From Microbacteriaceae bacterium PS02332 (lineage in GTDB: Bacteria > Actinomycetota > Actinomycetes > Actinomycetales > Microbacteriaceae), in the NCBI GenBank assembly GCA_029959645.1, contig JASCOJ010000001.1, positions 26,539 through 90,538 on the forward strand: 64,000 bases of DNA. Reading direction: 5' to 3'. This document shows, one piece after another, positions 18,506 through 27,431 of this stretch (the stretch's first letter is position 1; the number at the start of each line of letters is the position of its first letter). The position numbers and the translations under genes are program-made. The notes beneath the pieces were generated by a model. That model worked only from the letters and a program-made list of their open reading frames with translations. It had not been told where the DNA came from and ran no database searches.

Positions 18506-19492
18506 GTGAAGATCCTCGTCACCGGAGGGGCCGGCTTCATCGGCTCGAACTTCGTCCGCCGCACGCTGCAGGACGCCTACCCCGGCCTCGAAGGCGCCGA
18601 CGTCGTCGTCTACGACGCGCTGACCTACTCGGGCAACCTCGAGAACCTCGCGCCGGTGGCGGACTCACCGCGCTACACCTTCGTGCAGGGCGACATCACC
18701 GACGCGGCGAAGCTCGACGAGGTCATCCCGGGCATCGACGCGATCGTGCACTTCGCCGCCGAGTCGCACGTCGACCGCTCGGTCCGTGACTCCGGCATCT
18801 TCGTCGAGACGAACGTCGTCGGCACCCAGCGCCTGCTCGACGCGGCGCTCCGCCACGGCACCGAGCGCTTCGTGCACGTCTCCACCGACGAGGTCTACGG
18901 CTCGATCAGCGAGGGCTCGTGGGACGAGGAGCGCCCGCTCGAGCCGAACTCGCCGTACTCGGCATCGAAGGCGGGCAGCGACCTGCTCGCCCGCAGCTAC
19001 CACCGCACGCACGGGCTGAACCTCTCGATCACGCGCTGCTCGAACAACTACGGGCCGTACCACTTCCCGGAGAAGGTCATCCCGCTGTTCGTGACGAACC
19101 TCATCGACGACCGGCACGTGCCGCTCTACGGCGAGGGCAACAACATCCGCGACTGGCTGCACGTCGACGACCACACCCGCGGCATCGCGATGGTGCTCGT
19201 CAAGGGCCGCGCGGGCGAGATCTACAACATCGGCGGCGGCACCGAGCTGACGAACAAGGAGCTCACCCAGCTGCTCCTCGACGCCACCGGCAAGGACTGG
19301 TCGTACGTCGACCGCGTCCAGGACCGCCTCGGCCACGACCTCCGCTACTCGGTCGACATCTCGAAGATCCAGGCCGAGCTCGGCTACGAGCCGCAGGTGC
19401 CGTTCGAGCAGGGCCTCGCCGACGTCGTGCAGTGGTACCGCGACAACCGCTCGTGGTGGGAGCCCCTGAAGGAGCGTGCGGCGCTCGCATGA
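18506..19492 (+). CDS. rmlB: dTDP-glucose 4,6-dehydratase
   Basis: Second step of dTDP-rhamnose synthesis. The 328-residue short-chain dehydrogenase fold opens with the NAD loop GGAGFIGSNF (7-16) and carries the catalytic triad STDEVYG and YSASKAGSD (Tyr-x3-Lys). GENNIRDWLHVDDHTRGI and NIGGGTELTN are RmlB hallmarks. The GTG start has AGAAGGA upstream. The stop overlaps rmlD by four bases (ATGA), so the two are translationally coupled. RmlA and RmlC are encoded on the opposite strand 5 kb away. Confidence 0.97.
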   Translation: MKILVTGGAGFIGSNFVRRTLQDAYPGLEGADVVVYDALTYSGNLENLAPVADSPRYTFVQGDITDAAKLDEVIPGIDAIVHFAAESHVDRSVRDSGIFVETNVVGTQRLLDAALRHGTERFVHVSTDEVYGSISEGSWDEERPLEPNSPYSASKAGSDLLARSYHRTHGLNLSITRCSNNYGPYHFPEKVIPLFVTNLIDDRHVPLYGEGNNIRDWLHVDDHTRGIAMVLVKGRAGEIYNIGGGTELTNKELTQLLLDATGKDWSYVDRVQDRLGHDLRYSVDISKIQAELGYEPQVPFEQGLADVVQWYRDNRSWWEPLKERAALA

Positions 19493-20340
19493 CCCGCTAC
19501 CTGATCACCGGTGCCGGCGGCATGCTCGGCCAGGACCTCCAGCAGGCCCTCGCCGGCCGGGACGTCACGGCGCTGACCCGCGCCGACCTCGACATCACGG
19601 ACCCGGACGCGGTCACCGCGGCGGTCGCCGGCCACGACGTCGTCGTCAACGCGGCCGCGTACACCAAGGTGGACGACGCCGAGTCGGACGAGGACGCCGC
19701 GTTCGCGGTGAACGCGCGCGGCCCGGAGGTCCTGGCCCGCGCCACGGCAGCCGCCGGTGCTCGGCTCGTGCACGTCTCGACGGACTACGTCTTCGACGGC
19801 AACGGCACCGCGCCGTACGCCGAGGACGAGCCGACGGACCCGATCGGGGCCTACGGCCGGACGAAGGCAGCCGGTGAGGCCGCGGTGCTGGCGAACGCCC
19901 CGGACTCGTCGTACGTGGTGCGGGCGGCCTGGCTCTACGGGGCGGGCGGCCCGAACTTCGCGAAGACGATGATCCGCCTGGCCGGGTCCCACGAGACGGT
20001 CAGCGTCGTCACGGACCAGATCGGCCAGCCGACGTGGACCGGCGACCTGGCACGACAGATCGTCGCCATGCTCGACGCCGACGCCCCGGCCGGGATCTAC
20101 CACGGCACGAACGCGGGCCAGGGATCGTGGCTCGACTTCACGAAGGCGATCTTCACCGAGGTGGGGCTCGACCCCGAGCGGGTCCTGCCGACCGACAGCG
20201 CCGCGTTCGTCCGACCGGCACCCCGACCGGCGTACAGCGTCCTGGGGCACGACGGCTGGGCGCGTGCCGGCATGGCGCCGATGCGCGACTGGCGCGAGGC
20301 ACTGCACGCCGCGGCGCAGGCCGGCGTCCTCGCCTCCTGA
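19489..20340 (+). CDS. rmlD: dTDP-4-dehydrorhamnose reductase
   Basis: Last step of dTDP-L-rhamnose synthesis, reducing the 4-keto group with NAD(P)H. The 283 residues begin YLITGAGGMLGQDLQQAL, with VVNAAAYTKVDDAE, HVSTDYVFDG and YGRTKAAGE (Tyr-x3-Lys catalytic pair) in order. The C-terminus RPAPRPAYSVLGHDGW is a family signature. The ATG overlaps the rmlB stop. It closes the rhamnose pathway and is followed by a glycosyltransferase gene. Confidence 0.97.
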   Translation: MTRYLITGAGGMLGQDLQQALAGRDVTALTRADLDITDPDAVTAAVAGHDVVVNAAAYTKVDDAESDEDAAFAVNARGPEVLARATAAAGARLVHVSTDYVFDGNGTAPYAEDEPTDPIGAYGRTKAAGEAAVLANAPDSSYVVRAAWLYGAGGPNFAKTMIRLAGSHETVSVVTDQIGQPTWTGDLARQIVAMLDADAPAGIYHGTNAGQGSWLDFTKAIFTEVGLDPERVLPTDSAAFVRPAPRPAYSVLGHDGWARAGMAPMRDWREALHAAAQAGVLAS

Positions 20341-20376
20341 CGGCACGGTCCCCGGGGCGTCGTCCGCCGCCACTGG

Positions 20377-20382
20377 TAACGT
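20377..20382 (+). promoter_or_regulatory. Candidate -10 box (TAACGT)
   Basis: TAACGT lies 56 bases before the ATG at 20439, in the 98-base gap after rmlD, suggesting that the downstream glycosyltransferase has its own promoter. Confidence 0.3.
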
Positions 20383-20438
20383 CGCTGACGACCTTCCCGG
20401 GGACCTCCCCGCCCGAGCACCTCGAGGAGCCCTCCCAG

Positions 20439-21581
20439 ATGACCACTCTCCGCGTGATCGTGGACCAGGTGATCGCGCCGGTCCCCGGCGGGATCGGTCG
20501 TTACGCGGAGGAACTCACGCGGCAGCTCATCGCGACGGCACCCGCCGGGTGTGATGTCGAGGCGGTCGTCTCCGCCGCTCCGGCCGCCGACCTCGCGCAC
20601 CTGCGGACGCTGCTGCCGGGGCTGGCGGGGCTCGAGCGCCTCGCACTCCCCCGTCGGGAGCTGGCCCTCGCCTGGCAGGCCGGCATGGCCCGGGGCGCCT
20701 CGCAGGGGATGGTGCACGCCCCGAGCGTCCTGGCGCCGCTCGTGGCGCACGACCGCTTCCAGGAGCCGGGCCGCCAGACCGTGGTCACCGTGCACGACAC
20801 GGTGCCGTGGACGCACCCGGAGACACTCACCCCCCGCGGCGTGCACTTCCACAAGGCCATGGTGAAGCGGGCGTTCAAGCACGCCGACGCCGTGGTGGTC
20901 CCCACGCACGCGGTCGCGGCGCAGCTGAACGACATCCACCGGTTCGACGACCGGCTGCGCGTCATCGGCGGAGCGCCGAGCGGGCGCCTGCGCGTCCCCG
21001 TCGACGCGGACCTCCGCGCGGAACGGCTCGGCCTGCCCGAGCGGTACGTGCTGGCCGTCGGCACGCTCGAACCCCGCAAGGGCCTCACCGCGCTCATCCA
21101 GGCGATGGCGCACCCGGACGCGCCGCAGGACGTCCCGCTGGTCATCGCGGGTCCGGACGGGTGGGGGGACGTTGACGTGGTCGGCACCGCCGAGCGCGCC
21201 GGACTCGCCGCCGACCGCGTACAGGTGCTCGGCCGGGTCGAGGACGCCGACCTCGCCGTCGTCTACGACCGGGCGACCGTCTTCGTCTTCCCGAGCCTCG
21301 CCGAGGGCTTCGGTCTGCCGGTCGTCGAGGCGATGTCGTTCGGCACGCCCGTGATCCACTCGGACGACGAAGCACTCCGCGAGGTGGCGTCGGACGCCGG
21401 TGTCAGTGTCGCCCGCGAGCCCCGCGCCAGCTACCCGGAGCGGCTCGCCCAGGCCGCCTACCAGGTGGTCAACGACGCACACCTGGCCAGCCAGCTCGCG
21501 ATCGCCGGGCCGGACCGGGCCCGGATGTTCGACTGGCACGACTCGGCGCTCGAGACCTGGCAGCTGCACGCCGACCTCTGA
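20439..21581 (+). CDS. GT4 family glycosyltransferase
   Basis: This is a 380-residue GT-B enzyme. The acceptor side starts VIVDQVIAPVPGGIGRYAEEL, TVHDTVPWTHPE follows, and the donor side has AVGTLEPRKGLTALIQAM and FPSLAEGFGLPVVEAM (E-x7-E). This is the WbaZ/mannosyl-rhamnosyltransferase type, related to the gene at 7248. The ATG at 20439 has GAGGAG upstream. It lies 98 bases after rmlD, so it probably completes the rhamnose gene block. Confidence 0.87.
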   Translation: MTTLRVIVDQVIAPVPGGIGRYAEELTRQLIATAPAGCDVEAVVSAAPAADLAHLRTLLPGLAGLERLALPRRELALAWQAGMARGASQGMVHAPSVLAPLVAHDRFQEPGRQTVVTVHDTVPWTHPETLTPRGVHFHKAMVKRAFKHADAVVVPTHAVAAQLNDIHRFDDRLRVIGGAPSGRLRVPVDADLRAERLGLPERYVLAVGTLEPRKGLTALIQAMAHPDAPQDVPLVIAGPDGWGDVDVVGTAERAGLAADRVQVLGRVEDADLAVVYDRATVFVFPSLAEGFGLPVVEAMSFGTPVIHSDDEALREVASDAGVSVAREPRASYPERLAQAAYQVVNDAHLASQLAIAGPDRARMFDWHDSALETWQLHADL

Positions 21582-21671
21582 GCACCCCCGGTGTCACGGG
21601 ACGGCATCGATCACGCGGAGGCCCGTGTGTCGGCTGCCGCCACTGATCGCCCGGCCTGCGATCATCGAGCC

Positions 21672-22367
21672 ATGGCTCGCCGACACCACGCCCCGGTCCT
21701 GACCGCCTCGCTCGTCGTCGCCGTCGGGCTCACCGTCGTGCTCAGCGCGTGCTCCGACGGGCAGGCGCCGGCCCCCTCGTCGTCATCGTCGTCGAGCGCC
21801 TCCGCGACGCCCACCCGCAGCGCGTCGGCCGCTCCGTCGGGTGGCGGCGGGGCAGCGGCTCCGACCGCGAAGCCCACCGACGACCAGACCGGCGCCCCCG
21901 ACGACGGCACCGGTCCGGGCACCGGCAACGGCAGCGGGGTCGACGACCCGAGCACGGTGGACTGGTCGACCGTCACGAAGCAGGGCATCGCGGCGGCCGG
22001 CGGTGGTGCCGTCGTGTCCCTCACGGGGTCCGGTGACACCTGGACGGTCGTCGTCGTCGGCGGACCGGACGGCACCGAGACCCAGTCCGTCGTGTCGGCG
22101 ACCCTCGGCCGCGTGACCTCCGGGCCGTTCCCGAAGGCCGTCGACGGCGCCACGAGCGCCGCGGACCTCGCCCGGACGACGACCGCCACGACGGACGCCG
22201 CAGCGGCAGCAGCCGCGGCGGAGCGGGCCGTCACCGGCGGCAGGCTGGCGTCGCTCGTGCTCGGCGGACCGGCTGACGCACCGGTGTGGACGGCGTCGGT
22301 CAACGCGGCGGGCGCGACCACGACGGTGACGGTCGACGGTCGGACGGGCGCCGCCACCGCCTCCTGA
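21672..22367 (+). CDS. Small lipoprotein, unknown function
   Basis: The 231-residue protein has a short basic N-terminus, a hydrophobic stretch and the lipobox LSAC with Cys27 as the lipidation site. Residues ~30-90 are a Ser/Pro/Gly/Thr linker, and ~95-230 look like two small repeated beta modules (VVVVGGPDGTETQSVVSATLG and similar, PepSY-like in spacing). I recognise no family with certainty. The ATG at 21672 is chosen because the signal peptide follows directly; an upstream in-frame start at 21591 would put it inside the protein. It is probably anchored on the outer membrane face. Confidence 0.7.
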   Translation: MARRHHAPVLTASLVVAVGLTVVLSACSDGQAPAPSSSSSSSASATPTRSASAAPSGGGGAAAPTAKPTDDQTGAPDDGTGPGTGNGSGVDDPSTVDWSTVTKQGIAAAGGGAVVSLTGSGDTWTVVVVGGPDGTETQSVVSATLGRVTSGPFPKAVDGATSAADLARTTTATTDAAAAAAAAERAVTGGRLASLVLGGPADAPVWTASVNAAGATTTVTVDGRTGAATAS

Positions 22368-22403
22368 CCGGTCCGTCCGGCAGCGCGTCTGCCTGCGGTC
22401 CGC

Positions 22404-22913
22404 TCAGAGCGCGTCGCGCAGGGCCTGCGCCTTGCCCTCGACGACCTGCTCGAGGGCGGCGGCGTACTGCGCCAACCGCTCCGCCACGGCCGGGTCCGTG
22501 CTGCCGATGATGCGGGCGGCGAAGAGCCCGGCGTTCGCGGCACCGTTGATCGCCATCGTCGCGACGGGCACGCCCGCGGGCATCTGCACGATCGACAGCA
22601 GCGAGTCGAGACCGTCGAGCCGGGCCAGCTGCACCGGGACCCCGATCACCGGCAGCGTGGTCACCGACGCGACCATGCCGGGCAGGTGTGCGGCCCCGCC
22701 CGCACCGGCGATGACGACCCGGATGCCGCGCCCGGCAGCGCTCCGCCCGAAGGCGATCATCTTGTCCGGCGTCCGGTGCGCGGAGACGACGTCGGCCTCG
22801 AAGGGGATGCCGAGTTCCGTCAGCAGGTCGGCGGCGGCACGCATGGTGGGCCAGTCCGAGTCCGAGCCCATGATGATCGAGACGAGCGGTGCGGGAGCGG
22901 TGGTGTCGGTCAC
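22404..22913 (-). CDS. purE: 5-(carboxyamino)imidazole ribonucleotide mutase
   Basis: Purine synthesis: converts N5-CAIR from PurK to CAIR. The 169 residues match class I Pur[45 protein letters not shown] (the His of HLPG) and GVPVQ. The GTG at 22913 stands six bases after a TAGGCT -10 box, so the mRNA is probably leaderless. PurK lies on the same strand but is separated by the GH6 gene. Confidence 0.97.
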   Translation of the reverse strand: MTDTTAPAPLVSIIMGSDSDWPTMRAAADLLTELGIPFEADVVSAHRTPDKMIAFGRSAAGRGIRVVIAGAGGAAHLPGMVASVTTLPVIGVPVQLARLDGLDSLLSIVQMPAGVPVATMAINGAANAGLFAARIIGSTDPAVAERLAQYAAALEQVVEGKAQALRDAL

Positions 22914-22919
22914 CCGTCG

Positions 22920-22925
22920 AGCCTA
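22920..22925 (-). promoter_or_regulatory. -10 box of a leaderless purE promoter (TAGGCT)
   Basis: On the minus strand TAGGCT is followed by six bases and then the purE GTG. The start point would fall at or next to the start codon. No ribosome site is present before the GTG. Confidence 0.6.
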
Positions 22926-22951
22926 GCGGCGAGCGTGTGCACGCCCCGGTG

Positions 22952-24661
22952 TCAGCGGACCGCGACCGTGCGGCACCCGATCACCGCGTCACCGGGAGCG
23001 CTGAGCCCCGTCGCCGTCACGCACACCCGGTGCGACCCCGACGGGCTGTCGACCTGGGCGGCGAACCGGTACGACGACGCATCCGCCCCGGATGCGGCGT
23101 CGGTCCCTGCCGCATCGGCGGCGAACCGGGCCGTCCGCGCACCGTCGACCAGGACCGTGACCGTCACGGCGGAGCCGGCGTGGTCGCGGTCGACGACCCT
23201 GCCGGAGACGTCCACCCGGCCCTCCGAGGCTGCGGACACGGCGCGGACGGCGCCGGACGGCGTACGCGCGGGGACGGTCACGGTGCGGCAGACGGCGGTG
23301 CCGTCGACGCCGGCGCCGAGGTTCATCGCGACGACGCAGACGTCGTGCGACCCGGCACTCTCGGGGACCGTCATGGACCACCCGTGTGCGGTCCCGGCGC
23401 CGGACGGGAGGCCGACCAGGCCCGCCCGGCGTCGGTCGGCCGCCAGCATCGTGGCTGGTCCCCCGTCCACGGAGACCGCGACCTGGACGGCGGCGGTCGG
23501 CTCGTCCGCGTCCACGCTCCACCCGGAGACGGCGATGCCCGTGCGGGTGACGCCGGCGCGCTGGAACGCCAGGACGGGGGTGTGCGCCGGAGCAGCCGAG
23601 GCGGTGCCGCCGGCTGCGGGTGCGGGCGGGTCGAGTCGGGCCGAACGGACCAGCGCCTGCGCGTACGCCGACCACCACGTCCCGGCCGCGGGACCCCCGT
23701 TGCAGGTGCCGTCGCTGGCACCGGGGGTCTTCACCCAGAGCAGCGCGTCCAGGGCCGAGCCGTCGTCGACGACGCGCGGGGTCGTCCCGAGTCCGGCGCC
23801 GGGGGCGTTGCACCACGTGCCGCGCCATCCGGTGCCGTTCCGCGAGGTGTCGATGACGTAGTGCGAGCCACCCGTCAGCGCCGACACCTGCTCGGCGTAG
23901 GACTGCTCCTTGGCTGTGGGGTAGTAGTTCGCGACGTTCGTGAAGAAGCCGCGGGCATCGCGGACACCGGCGGCGTCGAGACGCTGCGCCATGACCGTCG
24001 GGGTGACCCAGTTGGAGTTCCCCGCGTCCAGGTACGCGGGCACGCCTGCGGCGGTGAACGCCGCGACCTCGTGGCCCAGGATGCGGAAGCGCTGCTGGCC
24101 GAGCGCCGCGGTGCACCGGGAGTCGCTGAGCATCGCGAGCGAGTCCGGCTCGACGACGACGGCGGCGCGCTTGCCGGCGGTGGCGCGGACGATCTGGTCG
24201 ATCCAGGCGGCGTAGGTCGTCTCGTCGAACCCACCCGCCGAGTACCCGCCGCAGTCGCGGTCCGGGATCGCGTAGGTGACGAAGACCGCGGTGGTGTCCG
24301 TCGCGGCGGCACCGGCGGTGGCCGCGTCGATGGTCTTCGTCAGCGTGTCGCCCGTCGTCCACTCGCCGAGCCAGGTGGCGACCGGGTACCGGGCGATCGT
24401 CGCCGCTGCGTCCGCGCCCGACGGGTCGGTGGCGGCGAGCGCGGAGGCGGCCCGCGCGGCCTCACTCGTGGGCGACCGGTACTGGCCGTCGCCGAAGAGC
24501 TGCGCCGCCGTCCGGGAGCGCATCGCCTCCGGGGTGGTGGTGGCGGCGTCGGCGGTCGCCGGGGCGAGCACGCCGGCGACCACCGCGACGAGCGCCGTCG
24601 CGGCGGCGGTGGCCAGCACGGTGCGCATCCGGCGGCCGCCCCGGGTGTTCGGTGTCCTCAC
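22952..24661 (-). CDS. Secreted glycoside hydrolase family 6 (cellulase)
   Basis: The 569-residue protein has a signal peptide (residues ~1-40, TADA end) and a GH6 catalytic barrel (about 45-345): YAIPDRDCGGYSAGG with Asp136 and VVVEPDSLAML with Asp173 are the two acidic residues of GH6, and VIDTSRNGTGW and LLWVKTPGASDGTC close the active site. Expected action is beta-1,4-glucan cleavage outside the cell. Residues ~370-569 are two tandem modules (VSGWSVDADEPTAAVQVAVSVDG and VDVSGRVVDRDHAG), related to the module in the surface protein at the left edge. The GTG at 24661 is chosen; the ATG at 24628 is possible. It separates purE from purK. Confidence 0.92.
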   Translation of the reverse strand: MRTPNTRGGRRMRTVLATAAATALVAVVAGVLAPATADAATTTPEAMRSRTAAQLFGDGQYRSPTSEAARAASALAATDPSGADAAATIARYPVATWLGEWTTGDTLTKTIDAATAGAAATDTTAVFVTYAIPDRDCGGYSAGGFDETTYAAWIDQIVRATAGKRAAVVVEPDSLAMLSDSRCTAALGQQRFRILGHEVAAFTAAGVPAYLDAGNSNWVTPTVMAQRLDAAGVRDARGFFTNVANYYPTAKEQSYAEQVSALTGGSHYVIDTSRNGTGWRGTWCNAPGAGLGTTPRVVDDGSALDALLWVKTPGASDGTCNGGPAAGTWWSAYAQALVRSARLDPPAPAAGGTASAAPAHTPVLAFQRAGVTRTGIAVSGWSVDADEPTAAVQVAVSVDGGPATMLAADRRRAGLVGLPSGAGTAHGWSMTVPESAGSHDVCVVAMNLGAGVDGTAVCRTVTVPARTPSGAVRAVSAASEGRVDVSGRVVDRDHAGSAVTVTVLVDGARTARFAADAAGTDAASGADASSYRFAAQVDSPSGSHRVCVTATGLSAPGDAVIGCRTVAVR

Positions 24662-24775
24662 CGTTCCATGGCACCACCCCCGGGCGGCGGTGACCAGCCG
24701 CCAGTCCGGGTGCCACCCCTCGGGGTGGCACCCGCCTGCGCGGTCAGTCGCCGGCGAGGTCAGTCTTCGGCGAGG

Positions 24776-25912
24776 TCAGTCGTCGAAGTGCGAGGCCGCC
24801 GACCGCGCACGGGCAACGACGTCGTCGACGTCGTCACCCGTCACCGTCACGTGTCCGATCTTCCGTCCGGGGCGCGGTGCCTTGCCGTAGAAGTGGTACT
24901 TCGCCTCGGGGAACGCCGCGAGCGCGCCCGGGTACCGGCCGGCCAGGTCGCCGTCGGCCGGACCGCCGAGCACGTTCACCATCACCGCGTGCGGCGCGTG
25001 CATGCCGGTGGCGCCGAGCGGGAGGTCGAGCACGGCCCGCAGGTGCTGTTCGAACTGGCTCGTGGTCGCCCCGTCGATCGTCCAGTGCCCGGTGTTGTGC
25101 GGCCGCATCGCCAGCTCGTTGACCAGGATGCGGTCGTCGGCGGTCTGGAACAGCTCCACCGCGAGGACGCCGGTCACGCCGAGCGCCTCGGCCACGCGGA
25201 CGGCGATCGACTCGGCGACGTCGGCGACCCGTCCGGCACTCGAGGGCGCCGGGGCGAGCACCTCGGCGCACACCCCGTCCCGCTGCACCGTCTCCACGAG
25301 CGGCCACGCCACGATCTCGCCGGAGGGACGGCGGGCCACGGACTGCGCGAGTTCACGGGTGAAGGCGACGAGTTCCTCGACGAGGAGCACCGGCTCCCCG
25401 TCGGCGTCGGGGAGGGCGGCGAACCAGTCCGCCACGTCGGCGGGGTCGGACACGACGCGGACGCCCTTGCCGTCGTAGCCGCCGCGCGGGGTCTTCACGA
25501 CCGCCCGTCCGCCGTGCTCGGCGAGGAACGCCGCGAGTTCGTCGGGGTCGTGCACGGCAGCCCAGTCCGGCACGGGGAGGCCCAGCTCGGTCAGACGCCG
25601 CCGCATCACGGTCTTGTCCTGCGCGACCGCGAGCGGCTCCGGGCCGGGCCGCACGGCGACGCCGGCGTCGACGAGCGCCCGCAGGACGTGCTGCGGGACG
25701 TGCTCGTGGTCGAACGTGACGACGTCGACGTCCCGCGCGAAGGCCAGGACGGTGTCGACGTCGTGGTAGTCGCCCTCGGCCGTCGCGGCGATGGCCGCGG
25801 ACATGCCCGGACCCTCGGCGAGGACCCGGATGTCGATCCCGAGCTCCACCGCCGCCGGCACCATCATCCGGGCGAGCTGCCCGCCCCCGATCACGCCCAC
25901 GCGCAACGTCAT
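24776..25912 (-). CDS. purK: 5-(carboxyamino)imidazole ribonucleotide synthase
   Basis: Purine synthesis: ATP, bicarbonate and AIR give N5-CAIR. The 378-residue ATP-grasp enzyme opens with VGVIGGGQLARMM, has VTFDHEHVPQHVL, VVKTPRGGYDGKGVRVV (ATP loop), and EIVAWPLVETVQRDGVC. LVNELAMRPHNTGHWTI is the PurK signature. The ATG at 25912 has GGAAGGGA upstream; the longer frame upstream is unlike the family. A 16-base perfect palindrome lies in its probable mRNA leader. Confidence 0.96.
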   Translation of the reverse strand: MTLRVGVIGGGQLARMMVPAAVELGIDIRVLAEGPGMSAAIAATAEGDYHDVDTVLAFARDVDVVTFDHEHVPQHVLRALVDAGVAVRPGPEPLAVAQDKTVMRRRLTELGLPVPDWAAVHDPDELAAFLAEHGGRAVVKTPRGGYDGKGVRVVSDPADVADWFAALPDADGEPVLLVEELVAFTRELAQSVARRPSGEIVAWPLVETVQRDGVCAEVLAPAPSSAGRVADVAESIAVRVAEALGVTGVLAVELFQTADDRILVNELAMRPHNTGHWTIDGATTSQFEQHLRAVLDLPLGATGMHAPHAVMVNVLGGPADGDLAGRYPGALAAFPEAKYHFYGKAPRPGRKIGHVTVTGDDVDDVVARARSAASHFDD

Positions 25913-25942
25913 GCTGGTCGTCCCTTCCGTACCTGAACGTCG

Positions 25943-25958
25943 CCGCCCGGCCGGGCGG
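25943..25958 (-). promoter_or_regulatory. 16-base palindrome in the purK leader
   Basis: CCGCCCGG followed directly by its complement, CCGGGCGG, lies between the candidate -10 box (25969-25974) and the purK ATG. It may be a repressor operator. It could also be the 3' end of a stem terminating ugd transcription. Confidence 0.45.
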
Positions 25959-25968
25959 TCACGCGCCA

Positions 25969-25974
25969 ACTCTA
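25969..25974 (-). promoter_or_regulatory. Candidate -10 box for purK (TAGAGT)
   Basis: On the minus strand TAGAGT lies about 57 bases before the ATG of purK, just upstream of the palindrome. Confidence 0.4.
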
Positions 25975-26067
25975 CGGATCCCCCAGGTCGCCACCGGCCT
26001 GCCGCCCCGTCCGGCACGTCCGTCCGCGCCGACTCGGGCCGGCAGCGACCACGGGGGCACGCCGGGG

Positions 26068-27375
26068 CTAGCGGCCCATGCCCCGCACGGTGAAGCCGGC
26101 AGCCGTCCAGGCGTCGCGATCCAGGCAGTTGCGGCCGTCGACGACGACCGGACGCGCCACGAGGGCGGCCACCGCGGTCGGGTCGAGGTCCCGGAACTCC
26201 GACCACTCGGTGAGCACGAGGACGAGGTCCGCGTCACGGACGGCGTCGACGGCGGAGTCGACGTAGTCCAGCTCCGGTCGGAGGCGCGCGGCGGTCCGGT
26301 TCGCCTCGGGGTCGTAGGCGCTGACGGTGGCACCGTGCTCGCGGAGCTGGGCGGCGATGTCGAGGGCGGGCGAGTCGCGGACGTCGTCGGAGTTCGGCTT
26401 GAAGGCGAGTCCGAGCACCCCGATGCGCTTGCCGGTCACGTCGCCGTCGAGCAGCTCCGCGGCGAGGGTCACGACGTGGGCACGGCGGCGGAGGTTGATC
26501 GCGTCGACCTCGCCGAGGAACGCGAGGGACTCCCCGACCCCGAGCTCGTCCGCCCGGGCCTGGAACGCGCGGATGTCCTTCGGCAGGCAGCCGCCGCCGA
26601 ACCCGAGCCCGGCGTTCAGGAACTTCCGGCCGATCCGGGCGTCGTGCCCGATCGCGTCGGCGAGCGCCGTGACGTCGGCACCGACGACCTCGGCGATCTC
26701 GGCCATCGCGTTGATGAAGGAGATCTTCGTCGCGAGGAAGGCGTTCGCGCTGATCTTGACGAGTTCGGCGGTCGGGAGGTCGACGACCAGACGCGGGGTG
26801 CCCTCGGCGAGCGCGGCGGCGTACACCTCGTCGAGCGCGGCGACGGCCCGCTCGCCGTCGGAGCCCTCCGGGACGCCGTAGACGAAGCGGTCGGGCGAGA
26901 TGGTGTCCTGCACGGCGAAGCCCTCCCGGAGGAACTCCGGGTTCCAGACGAGCGTCGCACCGGGCACCGCGGCGGTCAGCTCGGCACCGAGCCGGGCGGC
27001 CGTGCCGACGGGCACGGTGGACTTGCCCACGACGAACTCGCCGGCGGACACGTACTGCGCGAGCGAGGCCATCGCCGCGTCCACGTACCGGAGGTCGGCG
27101 GCCCCGGTCGGCCCCTGCGGCGTCCCGACCGCGAGGAAGTGCACACGGGACCCGGCGACGTCCGCCATCTCGGTGGTGAACCGGATGCGTCCGGACGCGA
27201 GCGCCTCGCCGAGCACCTCGGGCAGACCGGGTTCGAAGAAGGGCGCGGTACCGGCGGCGAGCTGCTCGATCCGGGCTGGGTCGACGTCCACTGCGACGAC
27301 GTCGTGTCCGAGCTTGGCCATGGAGGCGGCGTGCACGGCACCGAGGTACCCGCAGCCGATGACGGAGATGCGCAC
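26068..27375 (-). CDS. ugd: UDP-glucose 6-dehydrogenase
   Basis: Oxidises UDP-glucose to UDP-glucuronate with two NAD+. The 435 residues begin ISVIGCGYLGAVHAASMAKLG (NAD fold), then VDVDPARIEQL and STVPVGTA. The catalytic cysteine is Cys263 in GFGGGCLPKDIRAF, and LGLAFKPNSDDVRDSPAL marks the C-terminal NAD-like domain. The GTG at 27375 follows a TAGCGT -10 box by six bases, so the mRNA is probably leaderless. UDP-glucuronate could serve the surface glycan or a capsule; no glucuronosyltransferase is identifiable nearby. Confidence 0.95.
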   Translation of the reverse strand: MRISVIGCGYLGAVHAASMAKLGHDVVAVDVDPARIEQLAAGTAPFFEPGLPEVLGEALASGRIRFTTEMADVAGSRVHFLAVGTPQGPTGAADLRYVDAAMASLAQYVSAGEFVVGKSTVPVGTAARLGAELTAAVPGATLVWNPEFLREGFAVQDTISPDRFVYGVPEGSDGERAVAALDEVYAAALAEGTPRLVVDLPTAELVKISANAFLATKISFINAMAEIAEVVGADVTALADAIGHDARIGRKFLNAGLGFGGGCLPKDIRAFQARADELGVGESLAFLGEVDAINLRRRAHVVTLAAELLDGDVTGKRIGVLGLAFKPNSDDVRDSPALDIAAQLREHGATVSAYDPEANRTAARLRPELDYVDSAVDAVRDADLVLVLTEWSEFRDLDPTAVAALVARPVVVDGRNCLDRDAWTAAGFTVRGMGR

Positions 27376-27381
27376 GGCACG

Positions 27382-27387
27382 ACGCTA
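27382..27387 (-). promoter_or_regulatory. -10 box of a leaderless ugd promoter (TAGCGT)
   Basis: TAGCGT on the minus strand is separated by six bases from the ugd GTG, with no ribosome site between. Confidence 0.55.
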
Positions 27388-27431
27388 CCGTGTCCGACCC
27401 GCACGGCAGATGCGGGCAGGGGCATTCCCGG

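Noticed and set aside
22889-25936. A 1015-residue open frame on the plus strand
   Set aside because: Antisense to GH6 and purK, with Arg/Gly/Val-rich translation. It is a shadow of the real genes.
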